From NCBI GenBank assembly GCA_046048055.1, contig JBJOGW010000002.1, forward strand, positions 1 through 64,000: 64,000 bases of DNA, in the 5' to 3' direction. The position numbers were made by a program, and so were the translations under genes. Origin of the DNA: SYAC01 sp046048055. GTDB lineage: Bacteria > Planctomycetota > Phycisphaerae > Phycisphaerales > SM1A02. The stretch's first letter is position 1; every line of letters starts with the position of its first letter. The notes under the pieces are model-generated. The model did no database searches. It was not told the origin of the DNA and was given only the letters and a program-made list of their open reading frames with translations. Shown here one piece after another: positions 56,300 through 63,198 of this stretch.

Positions 56300-57262
56300 A
56301 TGCGACGAACCAAGGGATTCACCCTCATCGAACTGCTGGTCGTGATGGCCATCATCTCGCTGCTGCTCGGCATCCTGCTGCCCGCCCTGAACAACGCCCG
56401 CGCCAAGGCACGCGAGACGAAGGACGGCACGCAGATCAAGCAGATCCACCAGTCCTGGGTCACCAAGAGCCTCGACAACCAGCAGGGACGTTTCCCGCTG
56501 CCGGGCGAGATCAATCGCATCGGCGCGCTGGCTGGCCGCGGCAATGAGGACGAGGCCAAGAACGACCACGCGAGCCTGTACTCGGCGTGCGTTGCGCAGA
56601 ACCTCTTCTCGCCGCAACTCCTGGTCAGTCCGAGCGAGGCCAGCGGCTCGGTGGCGGTCTGCAGCAACTATGACTACAACCAGTACAATCCCGCCGCTGA
56701 CACGTACTGGGACGGCGACCGCGCCAATCCGGGTGGCCCCACCCCGTCGCAGCACGTGAACTTCACCACCGACATCCTGCAGAAGAGCAACACCAGCTAC
56801 GCCTGCATGCCGCTGGTGCCTCGCCAGCTCAACGCCCGCCGTGCCAACCGCCGGGACAACCACTGGAAGAACTCCTCGGACAGCGCCTTCAGCGTGATGG
56901 GCAACCGGGGCGTCCAGGACGGCATCGACAACGGCGTGCAGTACACGCAGAGCAAGACCCTGGAGATCCACGGCGGCAAGAACTCGTGGGAGGGCAACGT
57001 CTGCTTCAACGACAACCACATCCAGTTCGAGAGGACCTTCTATCCGCAGGGCATGGCCTGCGTGCCGGGTGGACTCGCGCCGCCGGCGGGCGACCTGAGC
57101 TGCGGCACCGGCACGGCAGCCGCCGGACTGGGCCTGGAGAACATCTTCAGGGAGGATGACGTGGTCAATCGCACCGACGCGTTCATGTGCATCGTGAGCC
57201 AGGTAGAGACCTCCGGCAGTGGCGCCAACGTCACCGCCAACCACACCATCAACTGGGATTGA
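56300..57262 (+). CDS. Pseudopilin-like exported protein (second of a pair)
   Basis: The ATG at 56300 has GGAG upstream and gives the leader MRRTKG before FTLIELLVVMAIISLLLGIL; an in-frame ATG at 56267 would give a less typical 17-residue leader. The 320-residue protein parallels its upstream neighbour: KQIHQSWVTKSLDNQQGRFP near the helix, a YDYNQYNPAADTYWDGD segment and NVCFNDNHIQFERTFYPQG late. It is presumably a tandem paralogue expressed from the same transcript. A strong terminator follows, so the two genes form a closed unit. Confidence 0.85.
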   Translation: MRRTKGFTLIELLVVMAIISLLLGILLPALNNARAKARETKDGTQIKQIHQSWVTKSLDNQQGRFPLPGEINRIGALAGRGNEDEAKNDHASLYSACVAQNLFSPQLLVSPSEASGSVAVCSNYDYNQYNPAADTYWDGDRANPGGPTPSQHVNFTTDILQKSNTSYACMPLVPRQLNARRANRRDNHWKNSSDSAFSVMGNRGVQDGIDNGVQYTQSKTLEIHGGKNSWEGNVCFNDNHIQFERTFYPQGMACVPGGLAPPAGDLSCGTGTAAAGLGLENIFREDDVVNRTDAFMCIVSQVETSGSGANVTANHTINWD

Positions 57263-57286
57263 GCGAACGACGCTGCCGCCAGACAC

Positions 57287-57325
57287 AGGGGACCGGCCTC
57301 ACCGCCGGTCCCCTTTCCGCTTTTT
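57287..57325 (+). terminator. Rho-independent terminator after the pseudopilin-like pair
   Basis: AGGGGACCGGC (57287-57297) pairs with GCCGGTCCCCT (57304-57314) across a 6-base loop, followed by TTCCGCTTTTT. The next gene's hexamer TACACT lies 23 bases beyond. Confidence 0.95.
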
Positions 57326-57347
57326 CGGATCGCGCACAGGCCGGCCC

Positions 57348-57353
57348 TACACT
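57348..57353 (+). promoter_or_regulatory. TACACT -10-like hexamer before the long nfeD gene
   Basis: TACACT is followed by 6 bases and a GTG at 57360, directly after a terminator. A promoter is needed here, which supports the leaderless reading. Confidence 0.55.
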
Positions 57354-57359
57354 GGCTCC

Positions 57360-58982
57360 GTGATCGCCGCGATCGTCGCATGGATGGTGGGAACCTTGGG
57401 CTGGGCGTCCGCCGCCGAGGTGGTGGCGATACCCCCTGAGCGAGCTGCCCGCAGCGTGGCCATCTTGCCGGTGCGAGGTCCGATGGACGCCATCACCGTC
57501 GACGGGATCAGCGATCGCATCGACCGGGCGCGGCAGGATGGCGCGGACTGCATCGTGCTGGCCTTCGACACGCCCGGAGGCGAGTTGACCAGCACACTGG
57601 ACCTGTGCCGGCGGATCAAGGGCGAGTTTCCACCCAACACGATCGCCTGGATCGCTCCGCAGGCCTTCTCGGCGGGCACGATCGCGGCACTGGCCTGCCG
57701 GGAGATCGTGGTCACGCCCGATGCCGTGTTCGGCGATGCAGCGCCCATCGCCGCGTTGCCGGGCCTGGGACTGCAGGCCCTGCCGGCCACCGAGCGGGCC
57801 AAGATCGAGGCGCCGCTGCTCTCCGAAGTCACCGACAGCGCTCGCCGACGCGGCCATGATGAGCGGCTTTGCCGCGCATTCGTCTCGGCGCCGATCGCCC
57901 TGTGGCTGCTCGAGGATCCGGTCCGCGGAGAGCGCTACGTGGTGGACGGCGAGGAGTATCGCGCGGTGTTCGGCCTGGATCCCGGTGGCGACATGCCGAT
58001 GCTGGCTGTCACCCCAGGAGCGCCATTGCTGCCGTGGATCACGGACGCGCTGCGGCGACCCAACGTGACGGGCCAGTCCGATGCCGACCTGGAGGCCTCG
58101 CAGCGACTGCCCCCGGGTCGCGTTCCGCTCACGGCGGCGGATCGCGATCGCCTGCGGCTGGTCTCCCGCCTGGATACGGCGGAGGAACTGCTCACGCTCC
58201 GCGCCGACGAGGCCATGGCCCTGGGCCTTGCCAAGGCCCGGATCGCCGACACCGACGCGTTCCGCACGTTCACCGGCGCCACCACCGTGACCGTGCATGA
58301 GCCTCGGTGGAGCGAGGGACTGGCACGCATCCTGACCAGCTGGTGGTTCCGGGGCCTGCTGATCCTGGCGCTGGTGACCTGCTTCGTGGGGGAGATGATG
58401 GCGCCGGGGCTGGGGGTGTTCAGTCTGGTGGGTGTCGGTGCCGCCGTGCTGCTGGTGATCAGTCCTGCGCTCTATGGACTGGCCGACTGGTGGCCGGCGG
58501 CGGTGATCCTGGCTGGCCTAGCCCTGCTGGCGGTGGAGATCCTGCTGTTCCCCGGCACGTTGGTCGCTGGCATCGCCGGCGCGCTGGCATTCGCACTCGG
58601 AACGGTGGGACTGTTCGTGATCAGCGATCCCTCGCCGGATCCTCGTGCCGGTGTGGCCCGAGGCCTGATCACGCTGGCGGCGGCGATCACCATGGGGGGT
58701 TTCATGCTCTGGTGGATGGGCCGCGCACGGGAACGGGGCGGCCTGGCCTCGGGGGTGATCCTGCAGGCGGAGCTCACGGCAGCCGGAATCGCGGCAGCCG
58801 ATGCCTCGTCGCGCCTGCTCGGTGCCGAGGGTGTGGCGGTTTCGGACCTGCGGCCCGCTGGTCGGGTGGACGTGGCCGGCGTCATCCGCGACGCCAGGTC
58901 CGAGGGCTGGATCGACCGGGGCTCGCGTGTGCGCGTGATCGGTTCGGCCGGCGGTGAACTGCTGGTGGAGCGTCTGGCATGA
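57360..58982 (+). CDS. Long NfeD protein: ClpP-like serine protease domain, TM helices and OB domain
   Basis: The GTG start at 57360 lies 6 bases after TACACT and opens a signal peptide (IVAWMVGTLGWASAAEV). The 540-residue protein has a ClpP-class protease domain (about residues 30-250, with LAFDTPGGELTSTLDLCRRI and PQAFSAGTIAALACREIVVT). The Ser in FSAGT and a Lys further on are candidates for the catalytic pair of NfeD proteases. Four or five TM helices follow (about 335-470), then an OB-fold NfeD domain (about 500-540). Long NfeD proteins cooperate with stomatin or flotillin proteins, and floA lies two genes downstream. Overlaps the short nfeD by ATGA. Confidence 0.9.
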   Translation: MIAAIVAWMVGTLGWASAAEVVAIPPERAARSVAILPVRGPMDAITVDGISDRIDRARQDGADCIVLAFDTPGGELTSTLDLCRRIKGEFPPNTIAWIAPQAFSAGTIAALACREIVVTPDAVFGDAAPIAALPGLGLQALPATERAKIEAPLLSEVTDSARRRGHDERLCRAFVSAPIALWLLEDPVRGERYVVDGEEYRAVFGLDPGGDMPMLAVTPGAPLLPWITDALRRPNVTGQSDADLEASQRLPPGRVPLTAADRDRLRLVSRLDTAEELLTLRADEAMALGLAKARIADTDAFRTFTGATTVTVHEPRWSEGLARILTSWWFRGLLILALVTCFVGEMMAPGLGVFSLVGVGAAVLLVISPALYGLADWWPAAVILAGLALLAVEILLFPGTLVAGIAGALAFALGTVGLFVISDPSPDPRAGVARGLITLAAAITMGGFMLWWMGRARERGGLASGVILQAELTAAGIAAADASSRLLGAEGVAVSDLRPAGRVDVAGVIRDARSEGWIDRGSRVRVIGSAGGELLVERLA

Positions 58983-59503
58983 TGCACGGCATGTGGATCG
59001 CCCAGGCCGCGGCATCAACGCCCTCACCCGACACCTGGCTGATCGCGGGCTTTGCGCTCATCGGCCTGTCCGTGGTGCTGATCGCCATGGAACTGGTGCT
59101 GCCCAGTGCCGGCATGCTGGCCATCGCCGCCGGCACCAGCGTGGCTGCGGGGGTGGTCTGCTTCTTCCTGCACTCCATGCTCTGGGGCTTCGCGTCGCTG
59201 GCGCTCGTCATGGGCGGTGCGCCGTTCGCCATCGGCTATGGCCTGCGACTGTGGAGTTCCACGCCACTGGCGCGGCGTGCCGTGCTCTCCGCGGAACTGG
59301 GCGAGGGCGCGACGACCGCCCTGCCGCCCGCCGGCGCCGAGGGCGTGGCTCGCATCGCGCTGCGCCCGGGCGGTCGCGTGGATGTGGCCGGTGCCACGTT
59401 CGAGGCGATCGCCGAGGACGGCTTCGTGGATGCGGGGCATCGGGTGCGGGTCACGGGCCACGAGGGCGGCAGCCTTCGCGTGATTTCGGCGGAACGGGGC
59501 TGA
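58979..59503 (+). CDS. Short NfeD-like membrane protein
   Basis: The 174-residue protein has three to four TM helices (about residues 20-85, with LIAGFALIGLSVVLIAMELV) and a C-terminal OB-fold domain (about 110-172) with GVARIALRPGGRVDVAGATF and the terminal RVRVTGHEGGSLRV. This is the short NfeD form without the protease. It overlaps the long nfeD by 4 bases and precedes floA by 38 bases, an arrangement found in other bacteria where NfeD and FloA form membrane microdomain complexes. Confidence 0.9.
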   Translation: MMHGMWIAQAAASTPSPDTWLIAGFALIGLSVVLIAMELVLPSAGMLAIAAGTSVAAGVVCFFLHSMLWGFASLALVMGGAPFAIGYGLRLWSSTPLARRAVLSAELGEGATTALPPAGAEGVARIALRPGGRVDVAGATFEAIAEDGFVDAGHRVRVTGHEGGSLRVISAERG

Positions 59504-59529
59504 GGGCCGCCGTGCCCGACGAGCTCGGC

Positions 59530-59535
59530 TACCCT
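59530..59535 (+). promoter_or_regulatory. TACCCT -10-like hexamer before floA
   Basis: TACCCT is followed by 6 bases and the ATG at 59542, in the 38-bp gap between the short nfeD gene and floA. It may provide an internal promoter, but could be chance. Confidence 0.35.
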
Positions 59536-59541
59536 GCGGGC

Positions 59542-60561
59542 ATGACGGCACCACACCTCCTGGCTGCGGAAGCGTTGACCATCCTGGGCTTCGTCGGACT
59601 TGGCGTGATCGTCCTGATCGGCCTGATCCTGCTGATCATGATCAGCCAGTACCTGCAGTTATGGCTGCAGGCGTTCCTGAGCGGCGCGCGCGTGAGCCTG
59701 CTGGATCTGATCATGATGCGGCTTCGCAAGGTTCCGCCCGCGGTGATCGTGCTCAATCGCATCACCGCCAAGAAGGCCGGCCTGGACGTGCCCACCAACC
59801 TGCTCGAGGCCCACTTCATGGCCGGTGGGCGCATCGACCGGGTGATCCGCGCCATGATCGCCGCCGACAAGGCCAAGATCGACCTGGGCTGGGACCGCGC
59901 CACCGGCATCGACCTGGCCGGTCGCGACATCCTGGACGCGGTCAAGACCAGCGTGGATCCCAAGGTGATCGACTGCCCCAGCCTGCAATCGGGCAAGTCC
60001 ACCATCGACGCCGTGGCCAAGGATGGCATCCAGCTCAAGGCCAAGGCACGCGTGACCGTTCGCACCGCCATCAGCAGGCTGGTCGGCGGCGCCACCGAGG
60101 AGACGATCATCGCCCGCGTGGGCGAGGGCATCATCAGCACCATCGGATCGGCAAGCTCGCACAAGGAGGTGCTGGAGAACCCGGATCGAATCAGCAAGAC
60201 GGTGCTGGCCAAGGGGCTCGACTCGGGTACCGCTTTCGAGATCCTCTCCATCGACATCGCCGACGTCGATGTGGGAGAGAACATCGGTGCCCAGCTTCAG
60301 GCCGCGCAGGCCGAGGCCGACACCAAGCGCTTTCAGGCCCAGGCCGAGCAGCGCCGCGCGCTCGCCGTGGCGCAGGAAGCCGAGTACCAGGCCGAGGCCG
60401 AGAAGAACCGCGCCCTGGTGGTGCTGGCCGAGGCCGACGTGCCCAAGGCGATCGCCCAGGCGCTTCGCGACGGCCGCATCGGGGTGATGGACATGTACCG
60501 CATGCAGAACGTGCAGGCCGACACCGACATGCGCAAGTCCATCGGGAACGCCGGAGCCTGA
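59542..60561 (+). CDS. floA: Flotillin-like protein FloA
   Basis: The 339-residue protein has an N-terminal membrane segment (TILGFVGLGVIVLIGLILLI), then the FloA/YqfA domain with SGARVSLLDLIMMRLRKVPP, NRITAKKAGLDVPTNLLEAH, VDPKVIDCP and IVARVGEGI-like ARVGEGIISTIG. The C-terminal coiled coil (about residues 255-320) is rich in Ala, Glu and Gln. FloA assembles functional membrane microdomains and works with NfeD proteins, two of which are encoded just upstream. Its length and blocks match the family closely. GT2 follows after 12 bases. Confidence 0.95.
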   Translation: MTAPHLLAAEALTILGFVGLGVIVLIGLILLIMISQYLQLWLQAFLSGARVSLLDLIMMRLRKVPPAVIVLNRITAKKAGLDVPTNLLEAHFMAGGRIDRVIRAMIAADKAKIDLGWDRATGIDLAGRDILDAVKTSVDPKVIDCPSLQSGKSTIDAVAKDGIQLKAKARVTVRTAISRLVGGATEETIIARVGEGIISTIGSASSHKEVLENPDRISKTVLAKGLDSGTAFEILSIDIADVDVGENIGAQLQAAQAEADTKRFQAQAEQRRALAVAQEAEYQAEAEKNRALVVLAEADVPKAIAQALRDGRIGVMDMYRMQNVQADTDMRKSIGNAGA

Positions 60562-60573
60562 CGCAGGCCCGGT

Positions 60574-61329
60574 GTGCCCACGCTCTTCGTGGTCATTCCG
60601 GTGTTCGAGGAGCCGCACACGCTGGAGCCCTGCGTGCGACGGGCGATCGCGGCACCGCTTCCGACCGGCTGGGTCGCTCGCCTGCTCCTGGTGGACGACG
60701 CGAGCGGCTCAGCCACCGCCGAGGTCGCGGACCGCCTTGCCGAGGAGTTCCGCGCCCGTGGCCGTCTGGAACTGCTCCGCCATCCCCGCAACCGGGGCAA
60801 GGGTGCGGCGCTTCGAACCGGATTCGATCGCGCGCTGGATCTGGCCAGCGAAGTCGATGCCGTGCTCACGCAGGATGGCGATCTGGAGTACGACCCGGCG
60901 GACTGGCCGGTGCTGCTGGAGGCGCTCCCATCCGCCCCCATGTCCGCGGTGATCGGTGATCGATGGGCCCGCGCCCACGATGGCAGCCTGTGGCGCAGAC
61001 TGCACGCGATGGTGAACCGCGGGCTCACGGGCCTGAGCAACCTGCTCACCGGCCTGCAGGTGCATGACATGGAGTGCGGCTTCAAGCTCTTCCGCGTGCC
61101 GCTGCTCCGGGCCATCCGTCCGTGGATGAGCGAGGACCGTTTCGGCGTGGAACCGCAGGTGGTGGCGGCCCTCTCGCGGCTGCACGCCCAGGTGGCCCAG
61201 GCACCCGTGACCTACGACCCTCGCGACCGCAAGCGCGGCAAGAAGATCGGTCCGGTGGACGGCCTTCGGGCCGTGTGGGTCATCCTGCGCGAGCGGCTCC
61301 GGCGGACGCCACCGCCGCCGAGGTGCTGA
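60574..61329 (+). CDS. Glycosyltransferase family 2
   Basis: The 251-residue protein starts at a GTG (60574), 12 bases after floA. It has the GT2 fold: VVIPVFEEPHTLEPCVRRAI, LLLVDDASGSATAEV, the HPRNRGKGAALRTGFDRAL segment and the DxD-like TQDGDLEYDPADW, followed by the acceptor-side DMECGFKLFRVPLLRAI. This resembles dolichyl-phosphate mannose synthase-type and undecaprenyl-phosphate glycosyltransferases. No C-terminal TM helix is present. Its last 50 bases overlap the end of the convergent YkgJ-type gene on the other strand. Confidence 0.9.
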   Translation: MPTLFVVIPVFEEPHTLEPCVRRAIAAPLPTGWVARLLLVDDASGSATAEVADRLAEEFRARGRLELLRHPRNRGKGAALRTGFDRALDLASEVDAVLTQDGDLEYDPADWPVLLEALPSAPMSAVIGDRWARAHDGSLWRRLHAMVNRGLTGLSNLLTGLQVHDMECGFKLFRVPLLRAIRPWMSEDRFGVEPQVVAALSRLHAQVAQAPVTYDPRDRKRGKKIGPVDGLRAVWVILRERLRRTPPPPRC

Positions 61330-62581
61330 ACACTTCCCGGGCCAGCCGGCGAAGGTGATCACCCCGGCAGAGCCAGGCCAGCCGGAGGTACTCCCCCGTG
61401 GATCCAAGCCAGACGGCACGGCTGGCGGTGCGGTCCACGCGCCCGATGGCCTGCTCGGCATCCGCACGGTGCACGCGTGTCCGACCCGATCCGGCCGCGT
61501 GAGCTCGCGCCAGCCATGCGGCACAGACCATGTTCAGGGCGGTCATGCCCAGTCCCTCGGTCACAGGCCATCCGTGCAGGCCGGCCCCCCAGGCTCGCTC
61601 ACCCTGCAGCGTGGCGCGCACCCATCGCACGAAGATCTCGCCGACCGCGTCGGCTTCGGGCCCCTCTCCCGGCATGACGACGGATTGCTGCGATTCGAAC
61701 CGTGTCCCGGGCCACTCGGCGATCTGCGGCACTTCGCCCTTGCCGCGGGACCAGGCACGACTGCGCCGCCACTGCCCCAGCACGGTGCGCAGTCGACCCA
61801 TGCGCTGCAACTGCGGAATCCTGGGGTCCTCCACGCGGGCGAACACGGCCTGCCGCAGCAGCCGCCACGAACGCTCGCTCGGCATCGCGGCATCCAGCAG
61901 GGGCAACTCCGCCGGAACCGCCTTGGCCAGGGTCCGGACCAGATCCGCGAGCCGCTGGCCCCTCACGGCATCCAGCGTGGCCATGCGCAGACTCTGGGCC
62001 AGCCACGCGAAGCCCAGCAGGCGCACCCCCCAGGGGAGCGTGCCATCTCCCAGCAACGCGTCGACCCCGTCCCGCACGGACTCCACCTCCGCCGCCGTCG
62101 CGGGCACGCCACGCTGCAGCTCGGGTACGGCATGCGGAGCCATCGCTTCCGTCAGCTCCGACTGCATGCGGCGAAGATCGGCGGCATGCGAGGAAAGCTC
62201 GGCTCCCAGTCCGCGCTGCACGCTCGAGCAGGCAAAGCTCACGCCCACGCGGGCACGCTCGGGCCCGGGCGCAAACGAGAACGGGAACAGCTGGCATGCG
62301 AGCGGCTTCGCCTCCAGGCCGAATCGGGCATGCACACGGCAGCGGCCATCCTCCTCCAGGAACACGCACGCTCCGTCCGCTCGCTGACGCAGCCAGCGCC
62401 GGCCCCGGAACTGGGTCCAGAATGGGCCGCCCAACTCGTCCTCCCATCCCTGACGCTGCAGCGCCTCGAAGTCCTTCTCTCGCAGTTCGATGGTGAAGTC
62501 ACGGCAGCAGGCCCCGCACCCATGGCAGCTGTAGCGCAGGCCCGGCACCGACGGCGTCAGCAGCGGAAGACGGACGCTCAT
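61280..62581 (-). CDS. YkgJ-type cysteine-cluster protein
   Basis: The 433-residue protein begins with the zinc/iron-chelating cysteine cluster of the YkgJ family: YSCHGCGACCRDFTIELREK (about residues 18-37), then CVFLEEDGRCRVHARFGLEA and KPLACQLFPFSFAPG. The remaining 300 residues are helical, Arg/Ala-rich and unlike short YkgJ proteins (about 100-150 residues), so this is a long, domain-extended member. The metal and function are unknown. The ATG at 62581 overlaps the rdgB stop (ATGA). The 3' end overlaps the convergent GT2 gene by 50 bases, both frames remaining open. Confidence 0.8.
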   Translation of the reverse strand: MSVRLPLLTPSVPGLRYSCHGCGACCRDFTIELREKDFEALQRQGWEDELGGPFWTQFRGRRWLRQRADGACVFLEEDGRCRVHARFGLEAKPLACQLFPFSFAPGPERARVGVSFACSSVQRGLGAELSSHAADLRRMQSELTEAMAPHAVPELQRGVPATAAEVESVRDGVDALLGDGTLPWGVRLLGFAWLAQSLRMATLDAVRGQRLADLVRTLAKAVPAELPLLDAAMPSERSWRLLRQAVFARVEDPRIPQLQRMGRLRTVLGQWRRSRAWSRGKGEVPQIAEWPGTRFESQQSVVMPGEGPEADAVGEIFVRWVRATLQGERAWGAGLHGWPVTEGLGMTALNMVCAAWLARAHAAGSGRTRVHRADAEQAIGRVDRTASRAVWLGSTGEYLRLAWLCRGDHLRRLAREVFSTSAAVASAGAARAG

Positions 62582-63198
62582 GCGAGCACGCGAAGCGCCT
62601 CGGCCATGGCCCGCGTGGCGTGCCCTCGATGGCTTCGGGCGTGCTTGGCCGCCGGATCCAGCTCCGCCGCGGTGCAGCCCGCATCGTCCAGCCACATCCA
62701 CGGGTCATAGCCGAAGCCGTTGCCGCCGCGCGGGGCCTCGGCGATGCGACCCTCCAACGTGCCTCGCGTCTCGGCGAGAATCCGGCCCTGCGGGTCCGCC
62801 AGGCACATGCAGCAGACGAAGCGCGCACGGCGGCGTTCCGGCGGCACCCCGCGCAGGCGCGCGGCCAGTTGCGCGTTGTTGCGGGCGTCGCGCTCGGACC
62901 TGGTGCCGTGCGATCCGGCCCAGATGGCGCTGTCCACGCCGGGCTGGCCGCCGAGGGCGTCCACCTCGAGTCCCGAGTCGTCCGCCAGCACGGTGCAGCC
63001 GGTGGCCCGTGCGTAGGCCAGCGCCTTCAGCCGGGCGTTGGTCTCGAACGAGCGACCGCTCTCCTCGGGTTCGGGAAAGGGCCCACCCACGTCATCCAGG
63101 CTCCGAACCGCAACGCCCAGCGGTCCAAGGATGGCGCGGATCTCCTCCACCTTGTGCGGATTGCCGCTCGCCACCACGATGGCGTCGGGACCGATCAT
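62578..63198 (-). CDS. rdgB: XTP/dITP diphosphatase (RdgB/HAM1)
   Basis: RdgB removes non-canonical purine nucleotides (dITP, XTP) by hydrolysis to monophosphates. The 206-residue protein carries VVASGNPHKVEEIRAILGPL at the N-terminus, SFETNARLKALAYARATG, the catalytic/metal DDSGLEVDALGGQPGVDSA and the C-terminal GGNGFGYDPWMWLDDAG. The ATG at 63198 matches the family N-terminus and overlaps the upstream carboxylase stop by ATGA, so the genes are translationally coupled. Confidence 0.95.
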   Translation of the reverse strand: MIGPDAIVVASGNPHKVEEIRAILGPLGVAVRSLDDVGGPFPEPEESGRSFETNARLKALAYARATGCTVLADDSGLEVDALGGQPGVDSAIWAGSHGTRSERDARNNAQLAARLRGVPPERRRARFVCCMCLADPQGRILAETRGTLEGRIAEAPRGGNGFGYDPWMWLDDAGCTAAELDPAAKHARSHRGHATRAMAEALRVLA

